In this document: positions 1 to 11,633 of the stretch, in pieces | Numbering within the stretch: the stretch's first letter is position 1 | Layout of the letters: each line of letters opens with the position of its first letter | Assembly (NCBI RefSeq): GCF_949987535.1 | Contig: NC_080067.1 | Location: 54,184,405-54,248,404, forward strand | Direction of reading: 5' to 3' | DNA length: 64,000 nt | Origin: Balaenoptera acutorostrata | Taxonomy: Eukaryota > Chordata > Mammalia > Artiodactyla > Balaenopteridae | Notes under the pieces: model-generated | The model's input: only the letters and a program-made list of their open reading frames with translations | What the model was told of the DNA's origin: nothing | Databases searched by the model: none | Program-made: the position numbers and the translations under genes

Positions 1-140
1 TACCAAAATAATGACCAGTAAATGAAGCAGATTTTAATAACTTTCCTTTCATTAGAAAATCTATAAATTTATCTTCTAAGAAAATTACACCACCTTTTAA
101 AATTGAGATGAAATTCACATAACACAAAATTAACTATTTT

Positions 141-291
141 AAAATGTACAATTTGGGACTTCCCTGGCGGTCCAGTGGTTAGGACTCCATGCTCTCGCTG
201 CCGAGGGCCTGGGATCAATCCCTGGTTGGGGAGCTAAGATCCCGCAAGCCGCACGGTGCAGGAAAAAAAATAAGCAAGAAAATGTACAATT
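141..291 (+). mobile_element. CHR SINE with target duplication
   Basis: SINE 154-278, starting GGGACTTCCCTGGCGGTCC. The 13-bp duplication AAAATGTACAATT lies at 141-153 and 279-291. It is inserted into an older L1-like 3' sequence covering about 100-580. Confidence 0.88.
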
Positions 292-819
292 CACTGGATT
301 TTACTACATTCGCAGTGTTGTGCAGCCATCACCTCTAGCTAATTCCAAACCATTTTTATCACCCCTAAAGGAGACCCTGTACCCATTAAGCAATCACTTC
401 ACATTCCCCCGTATCATTTTGAAAGTGATACAATTTCTCAGACATTTGCGAAGTTTAATTCCTTCTCTTATTTCATTTCTTTTGATAAATCTTTCACAAA
501 ATTACAGACATTTCATTGTCCTAGTGAATAAATATTTGGACATATAAGTGCAAATAATTATCTTTAAAATTAAGTCAAACCCCTCTAAGAGTGGGAAGAA
601 GGCAAGGATGTCTACTCTCACCACTTCTATTTGACATTGTACTGGAGGGTCTAGATAGGACAATTAGGCAAGAAAAAGAAACAAAAAGGGCATCCAGGTT
701 GCAAATGAAGTAAAACTCTTGTTTGCATACGACATGATCTTATATGTGGAAAATTCTAAGGAATCCACCAAAAAAAACCCAAACCAAAACAAAACAAAAG
801 CTGTTAGAACTAATAAATG

Positions 820-932
820 GGGAATTCCCTGGCGGTCCAGTGGTTAGGGCTCCATGTTCTCACTGCTGAGGGCCCAGGTTCAATCCCTGGTCAGGGAACT
901 AAAATCCCACAAGCCGGCCAAAAAAAAAAAAA
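820..932 (+). mobile_element. CHR SINE
   Basis: Starts GGGAATTCCCTGGCGG. Target duplication GAACTAATAAATG at 807-819 and 933-945, inside the old L1. Confidence 0.88.
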
Positions 933-1162
933 GAACTAATAAATGAGTTCAGCAAGTCTGCAGGACACAAGATCAATATATAGAAATCAACTGTATTTCC
1001 ATACACTAGCAATGTACAATTCAAAAATGAAATTAAAATTCCATTTATAATAACATCAAAAAGAATAAAACATTAGGAATAAATTTAACAAAAGGGCAAG
1101 ACTTGCACATTGAAAACTACAAAGCATCAAAGCATGGTTGAAAGAAATTAAAAACAACCTAA

Positions 1163-1304
1163 ACAGGGACTTCCCTGGCAGTCCAGTGGTTAAGACTCTG
1201 AGCTTCCACTGCAAGAAGCATGGGTTCAATCCCTGGTCGGGGAACTAAGATCCCACATGCTGTGCAGTGTGGCCAAAAATAAATAAATATTAAAAAAATA
1301 AAAT
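1163..1304 (+). mobile_element. CHR SINE
   Basis: GGGACTTCCCTGGCAGTCC head. Target duplication AAAAACAACCTAA at 1150-1162 and 1305-1317, inside the old L1. Confidence 0.88.
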
Positions 1305-2799
1305 AAAAACAACCTAAGTAAATGGAAACACATCCCATGTTCCTGGATCGGAAGACTTAAGAGAGCAATATTCCCCAAATTGATCTAAATATTTAAAGCA
1401 ATCCCTCTCAAAATCCCAGTTGCATTTTTTGCAGAAATTGATAAACTGATCTTAAAATTCATGTGGAAATGCAAGGGACCCAGAAGAACCAACACAATCT
1501 TGAAAAAAGAACAAAGAGGACTCACTTCTTGACTTTAAAACTTACTACAAAACTACAGTAGTCGAGATATTGTGAGACTGGCCTAAGGATAGACATACTG
1601 ATTAAAAGAATAGAATGGAGAGTACAGAAATAAACCCTCACATTTATAATCAACTGACTTTCAATAAGGATGTCAAAATTAATGGCGAAAGAACAGTCTT
1701 AACAAAAGGTGTTGAGTCAAATGGATATCCACATGAAAAAGAATGAAATTAGACTCCTACTTCACCTCATATATAAAAATTAACTCAAAATGTGTCAGAG
1801 AACTAAATGAAAGAGCCAAAACAAAAAGCTGTTAGAAGAAAATGTAAGTGTAAATCTTCATGACTTTGGATTAGGCAAAGTCATGAAGTTATAGCCTTCT
1901 TAGATACATCACCAAAAGCCCAAACAACAAAAGAAAAAATAGATAAAATGAACTTCATCAAAATTAAAAAATTTTGTGCTTCAAAAGACACCACTAAGGA
2001 AGTTAAAGGCAACCTACAGAATGTGCGAAAATATTTGCAAATCATGTATCTAATAAGGGACTCCAGAAAGAGCAAAAGATTTGAACAGATAGTTCTCCAA
2101 AGAAGATATACAAATGACTAATTAGCATATAAAAAGATATTCAACATCTTTATTCATTAGGGAAATGCAAATCAAAACCACAAAACCTCTTCATACCCAC
2201 TAGGATAGCTCAAATCAAAAAGACAATAACAAGTACTGATGAGGATATGGAGAAATCAGAACACCAATACATTGTTGGTGGAATTGTTAAAAGGGACAGC
2301 CACTTTGGAAAACAGTTTGGCAGTCACTCAAAATGTTAAACAGAGTTTCCAAATGAACCAGCAATTTCACTCCTAGGTATGTACCCTAGAAAACTGAAAA
2401 CATACATGCACAGAAAAATGTGTGCAAATATTCATAGCAGCATTATACGTTATAGACAAAAAGTGGAAACCCAAATGTCCATTAACTAATGGATGAACAA
2501 AATGTGGTATTTCCAAACAATGGAATATTACTTGGCAATAAAAAGAAATGAAGCATGTTACAACATGGATAAAATCTGAAAGCATTAAGCCAGTCACTAA
2601 AGGCCACATACTGTACGATTCCATTTATAAATGGCCAGAATAGGCAATCTATAGGTAGAAAGTAGATGTGACTGCCAGGTGCTGGAGAGTGAGAGAGAGA
2701 AGCACAGAGAGGGATTACTAACGGGTACAAGGCTTCTTTTTGGGGGAAAATGTTCTAAAAACAGTGATAGTGGTGATGGTCACATAACTGTGAATATAA

Positions 2800-3013
2800 C
2801 TGACTGTTGAACAACACAGGGGTTAGGGGCGATGACCCTCTGTGCAGTTGAAAATGACTTTAACTTTACATTTGGCCCTCTGTATCCGAGGTCCTGCATC
2901 CTCAGGTTCAACTGACCGTGGATTGTGCACTACTGCAGCATGTATTTAGTGAAAGAAATCTACATATGAGTGGACCCATACAGTTCAAACCTGTGCTGTT
3001 CAAGGGTCCACTG
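2800..3013. mobile_element. Tigger-type (MER28-like) MITE
   Basis: Inverted ends: left CTGACTGTTGAACAACAC, right CAAGGGTCCACTG. The L1 3'UTR resumes directly after it. Family assignment is from memory. Confidence 0.65.
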
Positions 3014-3089
3014 TATTCAATATACTAAAAAACCACTGAATTGAACACTTACAAAGGGTAAATTTTGTATATGTGAATTATATCTTAAT

Positions 3090-3235
3090 AAAGCTCTTTA
3101 TTTTTTTATTCTCTATTTTTTTAACTGAAGTATAGTTGATTTACAATGTTGTGCTAATTTCTGCTGTACAGCAAAGTGACTCAGTTATACACATATATAT
3201 ATTCTTTCTTTATATTTTCCATTATGGTTTATCCA
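3090..3235 (-). mobile_element. L1 3' end fragment
   Basis: Antisense copy of the cetartiodactyl L1 3' terminus (TATAGTTGATTTACAATGTTG, CAGCAAAGTGACTCAG). Confidence 0.75.
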
Positions 3236-3438
3236 TAAAGCTGTTTATTTTTAAAAATGAGTTCAAAAGTGCTCATGTAATGTCCAGATTTTAATAAATT
3301 GAAGTGAAATAAAAAATATACATTCGCACAATATTAAAATAAGTTGACATTAACATTTGTTTCTGTTGGTTCCAAGCTAAAACTAAAGAAGTTAAAATTC
3401 CCAAATAAAATGTTAGTTTGAGGTATACGAATGCTTAC

Positions 3439-3522
3439 ATGTAGTGCTTTAGCAATCAGTTCTCCACCTTCAGGCCCAATGTCATTAAACATAAGGTTTA
3501 AGTAAATGAGATTATGTTGTTT
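3439..3522 (-). CDS. LRRC34: LRRC34 coding exon 5 (one exact 28-residue LRR)
   Basis: 84 nt, phase 0 at both ends, acceptor TTATTTTAG, donor GTAAGC. It encodes a single ribonuclease-inhibitor-type repeat containing LIYLNLMFNDIGPEGG. This is the last LRRC34 exon visible; the gene continues off the left edge. Confidence 0.88.
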
Positions 3523-6500
3523 CTAAAATAAGGAGAGAAAAGAAGCTATTACATGTGTATTATTAGAAATCAATAATATGTAAGAGCTGCTTTTTAAGTA
3601 AAAGTGTTTACCTCCAAAAAAATTCTTTATAACCAGGAAATTTCAAGGTCCAGCAAAAAAAAAGGACCATTAAGGAAAAAAATCAACATGATCATTTAAA
3701 CAAATATAATGGCAATATAAAGAAAAGAACTATATTCATTTTTGATCAATGATTCGAAGTATGGATGTGCTTTATGTACTTAACCATAGTGTATAAGTTT
3801 GCAAAAGATGACTCAGGAGGCTCTAGGTACCAGCTCTACTGAGACCAAATACACAAATGGGTTTTTAGTGTATTTCAAGTGTTATAAATATGGCAGAGTC
3901 AGGACACTTGACATTTTGCAAAACTAGTGTTTTATGTGTGTGTGATTAGACTAGGTGATTTCACTGTAAACAGAACTAAGAATATTTTGATGACGATGCT
4001 TTTGCAGCATTTTTATTTGTGGTTGATGAAAATAACGTGGTTACTTCATTTTTTTTTTTTTTTAATCTTCACTCTGTCCTTACATTGTGTGCCATTTCAT
4101 GGACATGAGAATTTTAAGATCATTTTAAGCTCATTAGAAGCACTTGTAGCAGATGAGAATGGAACAAATAGGAAATTAAAAAGCCAATTTAAGGGAAGAA
4201 TAAAAAATGATACATGCTGCTTTAAACATTTTATTTTAACTGAAAATACAGACATACATACGTATGTGCCAATCTTCTGAGGCTGAAACAAAGCCTTTTC
4301 TTTAACGACACCTATTCTTATTGGTGGACCACACTGTCTTTCTTAAATAAAATGCAACCATAAAACAGCATTTCAGCTTGGGTATCTCCAAAGTGAAGTC
4401 TACAATAAAGGGTTAGCTTAGCAGGCTAGGCGTGCTGAAACCCTGCACGTTCCAAAGAAAGGGCTGGTTCTTAACTGGGTCCTGGGAGAAAAAAAAAATG
4501 AACCAAGAACATTTTGTAGTAAAATAATACCTGAAGCAGTTTTGCAGCATAGGATACGCCAACATCACTTATGAGGTTATATCTAACATCCAAACCTGAA
4601 GAACACAGATGAATAGAAGCTGATATTCCTTCTAATGAACACTTAAAATCAGGAAAATGAAAGCAGGAAGGAATGATTCTTAAGGAGACATACCATTAAT
4701 ATATGGATTATTCTTTAAAATTCTGCAAAGAATCCAAAAATCTTCACCTGTTACTCTTTCTACTGGCATTAAGTGACAGTTACCAGCAACATTTAATGTG
4801 ATTCCTACCAATCTGTTAAAATATAAAAAAGAAATCCAGTAAAGAAATAAAAGTATTTTTCCTTCATGTTTAGTAACATCATGGATAGCATTTACTGGAA
4901 CCAAGTATGTATCACAATACAGATTTATATCAAGTAACTTAAAACTACTGAATATTCTACAGCTTTTGCAAAGCACTTTAACATATGCATAGTTTAATTT
5001 CTCAACCACAAGAAAACCAAAGTATTCCCACTTGACAGATAATGACATTGAAGACTTCAATGATTTGCATAAATAAACCCAGCTCACAGGAGTTAAGGAC
5101 AAATCTGGAACCCAGACTTGGAGAATGCTGGTCTAGTCCTTTTTCAGTAAACTCCACTACCTCCAAGACCTAACCATGTCGATCATCTATGCTGAATCAA
5201 AAAGTATGTCCACTTTATCAAGCATTTGCAAATGGCTTTCAAATCACTCAGTGTTCCAGGATTTTCACACAGATGAATATCAGTGAATGTTACTGATGTA
5301 GTCAAGTATTTGTCTTCCTTACCCCTTTTCAATTTCTTCGTCCACTTCTTGGAGTATATGCAATATAAAAGGTTTAATTTCCTGGGACTTTTCCATACAT
5401 AGCTCATAATAATATTCCTGTAGACCGCCAATAGGTTCTGCAGCTTTTGAAAAATAAATGCATTACCCTTCATCGCATATACATTATCCCAGGAGCTTCC
5501 CCCCCGCCAGAAAAAAATTAGACTTCTTTCAAAGATACAAATGTGTGTGTATAGAGTTGAGGGCAGGGTGAAGAAAAGGAGATGATGTTAAGAATACAGA
5601 AAGGGAAGAAAAATAAGAAGGAATGGGAGAGAAGAAAAATGCTGTTTGGAGAACTAGGGCCATAGAAGTACCCACTGAAGAGTGGGCAGACACTAACTTG
5701 GAAGTGACACAAAGGGAGAACTAACCTCTGTTATGTAACAGGTCTGGCAGCTGAGGAAAATGATGTCCAGAGAAATTACGTATTGTGCCTAAAATCATAC
5801 AGCTAATAAGGGCAGAGTACAGAATCATACTGACTCCAAAGTCTCCTCCTACTCTGCTATAATGGGTTAGGGTGACTCAAGGTTGCTTATCATGGCTTCA
5901 AACAAAGATAATTTTATCATAGAGTCTAAACTCAAAAGGGATCTGAAAAATCACCAAGTCCAATAGGCTTCTTGGAGACCCTCTATACCATGCACGTTGA
6001 TGGCATTTGAATACAGCTCTGTCTGTTCTTCCTAACACCAAGTTGAGGCCTAGCTCACAGAAGCGCTTCACCTACCCTGGCCTTCCATTTCCTCTTTCTA
6101 AAGGTGATTTTCCCTGTCCAGTCCTTAATAAGGAAGACAGAAACAAAACAGGAGTTAAGAACTTGTTCCTCTGTTATACCTGCACTTTTCCTTAATGGTC
6201 TTATTATTTTCGATATTACTTTTCTTTTTTTTTTTTAATTTTGCTTGTGGCCTTTTTTCAAGTTTATTTATTTTATTTATTTATTTTTGGCTGTGTTGGG
6301 TCTTCGTTCCTGTGCGAGGGCTTTCTCCAGCTGTGGCGAGCGGGGTCCACTCTTCATCACGGTGCGCGGGCCTCTCACTGTCGCGGCCTCTCTTGTTGCG
6401 GAGCATAGGCTCCAGCCGCGCAGGCTCTGTAGTTGTGGCTCACGGGCCTAGCTGCTCCACGGCATGTGGGATCTTCCCAGACCAGGGCTCGAACCCGCGT

Positions 6501-9500
6501 CCCCTGCATTGGCAGGCAGATTCTCAACCACTGCGCCACCAGGGAAGCCCTCGATATTACTTTTTTAAAAATTTTTATTGGAGTATAGTTGATTTACAAT
6601 GTTGTATAGGTTTCAGGTGTACAGCAAAGTGAATCAGTTATACATATATATATATCCACTCTTTTTAAGATTCTTTTCCCATATAGGTCATTAGAGTATT
6701 GAGTAGAGTTCCCTGTGCTATACAGTAGGTCCTTATTAGTTATCCATTTTATATACAGTAATGTGTATATATCAATCCCAGTCTTCCAATTTATCCCTCC
6801 CCCTCCCCTTCACTATTACTTTAAAAGCATCCTTTTTGAGGCCCAGGCCTTCTTGGGTAGAAGGTGTGCTGACACTTTTCTTAGAAGCACACACCACTGT
6901 CTGTATGTTCTGTCCTACCTTTTGGGTATGTCTCTTTAAGAGGTCATGCTCAGAGATCTCACCGCTCAGTCAGCCTGAGGTCGTTAGGATTCTGCTTCTC
7001 TAAGTCTCTACATCTCAAAGATCTTATTTGCTGAGTGGATTTCTGCACTACATGAACTAAAGAGTTTGCTAAACAAATGTGCAAAACAAGATTTAAGATG
7101 AGGAACATCATATTACACAAGTGAAAGCAGATAAACTTTTCTTATAGTTTTTTAAAATAAACTTTTAAAAAATAAATGTAGGGGACTTCCCTGGTGGTCC
7201 AGTAGTTAGGACTCTGTGCTTTCACTGCACCGCAGTGCAGCCCAAATAAATAAATAAATAAAGTTAACCCACACTTATTTCAGATAACTTGGAAATTTCA
7301 ATATCAAAAAGAAAATAAAGAAAAAAAAAAGAAAAGAAAAGAAACATTCATCAGCAATCCCGCTACCAAAGAACCACCACAACTGAGGTCTGAGGGTATT
7401 TCCTCCCTATTATTTTTCTTTTTCTATATCCTTTTTTTCTTCAGTTAACATTGTGAGCAGCTTTCCCATATCATTAGATATTCTCTGAAAAGTTTTAATG
7501 TCAGCATAATTTCTGTCTTGTGGATGGATGTACATAAGAAATCTTTCACTTACCAGATATAAAATAGATAAACAACAAGGACCTACTATATAGCACAGGG
7601 AACTATATTCAGTATCTTGTAATAGCCTATAATGGAAAAGAATCTGAAAAAGAATATACCTATATATACGTATGTATAACTGAATCACTGTGCTATACAC
7701 CTGAAACTAACACAACATTGTAAATCAACTATACTTCAAATTAAAAAAAATTTTTTTAAAGAAATCTTTCACTTACTTTAGGAAATTTTCATGTATTTAA
7801 ATAATACTTCAGCACAGTATTTCCCGAATTGTGTTCTGTGGAGTACTAATCTACAAGATGATCAAAGATGCTCTAAATAGAATAGGTTTTGTTGTCAAAT
7901 AAGTTTGGGAAATGATGAATTGAACAATGCTAAACAGATTCCTATCTACAACACTTCTCAGGACATTTAAAACTCTCAGGTGCTCAAAGATTCCTCCGAT
8001 TGTTGAGCCTGGCGGGGAGGGAGGTTAAAAGTGCTCACAGACTTAGGACTTACGTGACCATGGTTAACATGGAATGCAATCCAAAAAATGCTGGTTTAGC
8101 ATCCTCAACAGAAAACAAAGCAAGTAGATCTCAAACGGATTTACTTCCTGGAGCTGGGCTCCCACTGGGTTTCTTTCCTCTCTTCTGGTTACTACTTTCC
8201 TCGGTATTAAAAATGTTAAACAAAATTTCAGAAATAGAGACCTGATTGAAATAAAGACGTGTTTATTTGGGATTTGTTAGGACTGCAACCCAGGAGACAC
8301 AGATCCAAGAAGCACTTGAACTGTGTTCCACCAGACTACAAAATGGTGGAGGCTTATAAAGGCAAAAAACCCACAAGGTTACATAAATTGTTTGTCAAGA
8401 ATTAGGATTGGAGCTGGCAAGAAGTAAGGGTGCTTGGTAAGCAAGGATTGGTAGGAGTCTGAAACAATTACAAAATTGCAAAGGTGGGGGTAATTTGAAA
8501 CTACAAGGCTGCAACTAGCAGCTGCTAGCAGATTCTGTTTTGAAAACAGCTGGTAGTGTCCTTGAGTCTCATACAGTTCAGAGAAAATTCAAGCTCTCAG
8601 TGATGAAGGAATGCATCTGAAATCATATCCACCATGGCCACTTGGCTCCATTTTGCATGCCTGTACCACAGTTACTCCATTTTGATTTTTAAACGATCTT
8701 TTTTTTTTTTTTTTTTAATAAATTTATTTATTTATTTTTGGCTGCGGTGGGTCTTTGTTGCCTCACGTGGGCTTTCTCTAGTTGCAGAGAGCGGGGGCTA
8801 CTCTGTGTTGCGGGGCTTCTCATTGCAGTGGCTTCTCCTGTTGCGGAGCACAGGCCCTAGGTGCACAGCCTTCAGTAGTTGTGGCACGCGGGCTCAGTAG
8901 TTGTGGTTCACGGGCTCTAGGGCGCAGGCTCAGTAGTTGAGGCGCATGGGCTTAGTTGCTCCGTGGCATGTGGGATCTTCCCGCACCAGCGCTTGAACCT
9001 GTTTCCCCGGCATTGGCAGGCAGATTCTTAAACACTACGCCACCAGGGAAGCCCTAAACGATCTTAAGTATGTCATCAAATAGAAGAGAGGATTGCCCTG
9101 AGAATTTCTCTGACGTTCATTCTGCCTGCCCTCAGCTGGCACAACCGTATCCAGGACATGCAGACAGATGTCAGACTTACAGGTCATGTTTTTGTGAAGA
9201 CATGAAGGAATCTTAGATTACAAGCTAAATACAGCTAAAGAAATTTACAAGAATATTTGTATTTAATTACCTGGCCATGGATGTAAATTATTTTAAAGCT
9301 TCAGCTATATCTTTCTGCTACGCTTTTATTTACAATTCACCTAAGTATTGTATGTCAGGATTCTATGGCACCAATAATTTATTTCCTATAGTGTATCCAT
9401 ATTAGGAGAAAATAATAAACCAGTCTGCAAAGTGTAAAGCAAAACCTAGGAATAACCAATTACACAAGAAAATGTCAAGGCTCTAACCTAGATTTCATTT

Positions 9501-10410
9501 TTAATCCACACCTGAGTCTTGAGTTCCAAATAATTTTTACTTAACAGCCTGCTTTAAAAATTCTAAAAAAAAAAAAAAAATTCTAGTTAAGGGCTCATTT
9601 TGGAGGTGGTTCCCAATGCCCTCCCATACTGGAACAGCCAAGTACTGGGAAATCCAAGGGTTGAGGGTGTCAGACTTGGGTGCCTACCCAGAACTGTCTG
9701 TGTGGGCTGCACAAGTTACTTAAATTCTTCGATCCTAAATTTCCTCTTATGCTAAAAGCAGACTATATCAATGCTCATCTCATGGTGCTTTGAGGAATAC
9801 GAAGGCTTCTGGCACAATTTCATATCTACAACACAAGTGTCCCAAATGGAAATGGTGGAGGGAGAGGGCGTTCACACTATACTTAACTTGCTACCGGATA
9901 ATTCATGGGTGCAGAAATACTTAAAACCGAGCTGGCGTAGAGGTGCAAAGAGCGGTTTCCAGACCCTCTCGCCCACCTGGGCCCTGCTCTCTGGAGACTG
10001 CACAAAAAGGGACCCAAGAAGCATATCCAGACAACCTTCTCAGAGACCATAAGAGCAAAGCGACACACACTTTAGTACTTCAGGACAACCCACCGCGCGA
10101 ACTGCGCACCCGCTGCGGGAACTTGGCGCTCCGCTCCCGCCTGCGTCTGGGGGCGCCCCGAAGTTCCGGCCACAGCTGGGGTTCCCAGGGGCTCCCTCCC
10201 GCCGGACCACCTCTGGCCCGAAGTCTGCTCGGAGGAATCGGCCTGCCCCCGACGGCCCTCGCGCGTTTCGTCCGGGCCAGGCCGGCGCCAAAAGACCCCC
10301 TATTTCTTACCGCTACAGTCGGCCGCAGCCCACGCCGGAGTAGGGGTCGTAGATGGGGCGGAAGGTGGGGTCCGGGACTCAGGCCCGGCCTGCTGCGGGC
10401 TGCGCTGCAT
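3439..10410 (-). CDS. LRRC34: LRRC34 (leucine-rich repeat containing 34), 5' part, five coding exons
   Basis: Exons in transcription order are 10311-10410, 5323-5443, 4694-4812, 4531-4595 and 3439-3522. All phases join (100+121+119+65+84 = 489 nt, 163 codons, no stop) and every junction is GT/AG. The product starts MQRSPQQAG, passes through an acidic helix-rich stretch (around EYYYELCMEKSQE) and enters ribonuclease-inhibitor-type repeats such as NLIYLNLMFNDIGPEGGELI. The last exon is exactly 28 codons, one repeat. Family knowledge: LRRC34 is a nucleolar/cytoplasmic LRR protein of testis, pluripotent and ciliated cells; its biochemical role is unsettled. The remaining exons should lie left of position 1, since 100-3240 is repeat-derived. 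The exon 1 assignment rests on phase, the CpG island and a good donor; the repeat exons are firmer. The partial gene looks intact. Confidence 0.85.
4531..4595 (-). CDS. LRRC34: LRRC34 coding exon 4
   Basis: 65 nt with acceptor TTCTTCAG and donor GTATTA. It encodes LDVRYNLISDVGVSYAAKLL, an LxLxxN-type repeat. It ends in phase 0, matching exon 5. Confidence 0.85.
4694..4812 (-). CDS. LRRC34: LRRC34 coding exon 3
   Basis: 119 nt with acceptor TTTTAACAG and donor GTATGT. It encodes LVGITLNVAGNCHLMPV followed by VTGEDFWILCRILKNN, the first repeat-like segment. One base at each end is shared with neighbouring codons, and both joins give glycine. Confidence 0.85.
5323..5443 (-). CDS. LRRC34: LRRC34 coding exon 2
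   Basis: 121 nt (2 + 39 codons + 2) encoding a stretch containing EPIGGLQEYYYELCMEK and FILHILQEVDEEIEKG. The donor is GTAAGG. Two AGs six bases apart could serve as acceptor: the exon begins at 5443 or at 5437. Both keep the frame and differ by two residues (Ser-Ala-Ala-Glu versus Ser-Glu). Confidence 0.8.
6210..6563 (-). mobile_element. CHR SINE (long type) with target duplication
   Basis: SINE 6223-6550 on the minus strand, in LRRC34 intron 1. TCGATATTACTTT flanks it at 6210-6222 and 6551-6563. Its 145-residue plus-strand reading frame is SINE sequence, not a gene. Confidence 0.9.
6566..6820 (-). mobile_element. L1 3' end fragment
   Basis: Antisense L1 3' sequence (GTATAGTTGATTTACAATG ... 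TTCCCTGTGCTATACAGTAGG), directly after the SINE duplication. Confidence 0.8.
7183..7264 (+). mobile_element. Short CHR SINE copy
   Basis: GGGGACTTCCCTGGTGGTCC head followed quickly by an AAATAAATAA tail; internally shortened. Confidence 0.75.
7537..7776 (+). mobile_element. 5'-truncated L1 with target duplication
   Basis: About 200 bp of L1 3' end in sense (CTGAAACTAACACAACATTG ... ACTTCAAATT). AGAAATCTTTCACTTAC is repeated on both sides. Confidence 0.8.
8256..8690. repeat. Possible old LTR-like repeat
   Basis: Non-coding sequence with an LTR-like feel: AATAAAGACG near one end and CCATGGCCACTTGGCTCCATTTTG near the other. No internal viral genes. I cannot name the family. Confidence 0.3.
8690..9065 (-). 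mobile_element. CHR SINE with target duplication
   Basis: SINE 8701-9054, minus strand. TAAACGATCTT flanks it at 8690-8700 and 9055-9065. Confidence 0.9.
10311..10410 (-). CDS. LRRC34: LRRC34 coding exon 1 (start codon at 10410-10408)
   Basis: The exon has 33 codons plus one base and ends at donor GTAAGA (intron begins at 10310). It encodes a Pro/Ala/Ser/Thr-rich N-terminus. It lies in the CpG island, and its trailing G joins exon 2 in frame with either exon 2 acceptor. An upstream ATG at 10451-10449 opens a short out-of-frame ORF that overlaps this start and ends inside the exon. If transcription begins upstream of it, this would be a uORF. Confidence 0.65.
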
Positions 10411-10442
10411 GCTCTCTGCCTCCCGCCGGCCGTGGCAGCGGC

Positions 10443-10456
10443 GTTGTCATGACGAC
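10443..10456. promoter_or_regulatory. X-box-like imperfect palindrome (possible RFX site)
   Basis: GTTGTCATGACGAC lies 33 bp upstream of the proposed LRRC34 ATG. It resembles the RFX X-box (GTTGCC, spacer, GGCAAC) with one C/G-to-T/A change per half-site plus one further difference. RFX sites are typical of genes expressed in ciliated cells and testis. No binding can be shown from sequence. Confidence 0.3.
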
Positions 10457-11415
10457 CGCGCGCGTGCGCCAGCCGCCCCAGGCCGCCAACGATCTGCGCC
10501 GGGAGCGGATCCACCGAGCGACCCTGAGCGCCGGAACCAGCCGGCTGTGGCGACCTTCGCCATTACTCCCTTGGTCCCTGAGACCTGATTGGGCGGGCAG
10601 TGAACGCCGATGCTATGGAGGCTCCTTGGTCACCCCGTCTGGGTCCAGGTCACCTGCCCTGGGTTAAAGACACACTGAGGGAGGGCACCCTGGCTCCTTT
10701 GCAGGGGGAAGTTCTCGAGGTTTAGGGGGCACAGCTGACGGGCTAGGGGCCGGGGATACAAAGACGATTATGACACAGTCCTCTCCCCAAAGTGTGCACA
10801 TACCTGCGGAGGCCAGGCGCAAAAGCACAGAGTGGCACTAGCACGGATGGGGCGCGGAGGTAAGGGGGCATAAAGGGGCTTGTCGATCAGTCTTGTGGAG
10901 GGGTGGGGGCATCAGGGAGGGCTTCTTGGAAGAGGTATCATCCTGACTGGCCCGGGTGAACCTGCCAGAGGGCAAAACTGCTTTGTGTGTTTCTGGAGAT
11001 GTGCAGGTACTTGGGGCTGCCCAGATGAGCCCGGACTGTGTCTGTATTGGGGGCGAAGGGGGAGCTGTGTGGCAAGCGAGGCCAGATCCACGTGGAGTCC
11101 TGTGCATCCTCTGAGAAGCACAGCTGTTACGGGGCAGGGCACTGGGAGCTCTCAGATGGGGAACAGCTGATGGAGGATGAATTTGACACGACCTAGGGGA
11201 GATGCAGTATAAAGCAGCTCAGGAGAGATCATAAAGCCTCAGCTAAGACTGGACTTCGGGGAATGAGAAGGAGACAGAACCCAGCGATAGTTACAGGGTA
11301 ACATGGTCAGGATTTGGTACTTGGGCCTGGGGGAGAGAAGAAAAGGAAGGAGGGAAGGAAGGCCCTCTATTTGGGGTTACCGTAGATCAAAGAGAGGTGG
11401 AAGGCCCCTGTAGAG

Positions 11416-11633
11416 CAGCGGTCCCCAACCTTTTTGGCACCAGGGACCGGTTTCATGGAAGACAATTTTTCCACAGATGGGGTGGGGGGGATGGTTGAGG
11501 CGGTAATGTGAACGATGGGGAGCGGCAGATGAAGCTTCGCTCACTCGCCGCCACTCACCTCCTGCTGTGCGGCCCGGTTCCTAACAGGCTGCAGACCGGT
11601 ACCGGTCCATGGCCCGGGGGTTGGGGACCCCTG
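11416..11633. mobile_element. hAT-type MITE with perfect 8-bp duplication
   Basis: 218 bp with inverted ends CAGCGGTCCCCAACC and GGTTGGGGACCCCTG. It is bounded by CTGTAGAG at 11408-11415 and 11634-11641. An 8-bp duplication is the hAT signature. No transposase frame. Confidence 0.88.

Larger units (their letters stand above)
590..3090 (+). mobile_element. Old L1 fragment (ORF2 reverse transcriptase to 3' end)
   Basis: Degraded L1 ORF2 sense sequence from the RT region (GGCAAGGATGTCTACTCTCACC) through the C-terminal part to a 3'UTR ending near AATAAAGC at ~3090. It is interrupted by SINEs at 820-932 and 1163-1304 and by a Tigger-type MITE at 2800-3013. No long frame survives. Confidence 0.8.
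5444..10310 (-). other. LRRC34 intron 1
   Basis: Spans the repeats listed at 6.2-7.8 kb and 8.25-9.06 kb. The remainder (about 5.5-6.2, 7.8-8.25 and 9.07-10.0 kb) shows no exon, RNA gene or repeat that I recognise. Confidence 0.6.
10080..10580. promoter_or_regulatory. CpG island over the LRRC34 start; candidate LRRC34 promoter
   Basis: This block of about 500 bp is strongly GC-rich and dense in CpG, unlike the AT-rich flanks. It covers LRRC34 exon 1 and the sequence upstream. I see no TATA box at a convincing spacing, as expected for a CpG-island promoter. It may also drive a plus-strand transcript toward LRRIQ4, whose first coding exon has a strong acceptor and so needs an upstream non-coding exon. 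That link is inference only. Confidence 0.65.

Noticed and set aside
6195..6632. 145-codon plus-strand open frame
   Set aside because: It is the antisense of a CHR SINE and adjoining L1 3' end. The same 'protein' recurs at every SINE copy (e.g. 22436-22828, 45921-46331, 57724-58089).
9943..10514. Overlapping 144-169-codon frames on both strands near 10 kb
   Set aside because: High GC in the CpG island removes stop codons. Only the 100-nt LRRC34 exon has splice and phase support.
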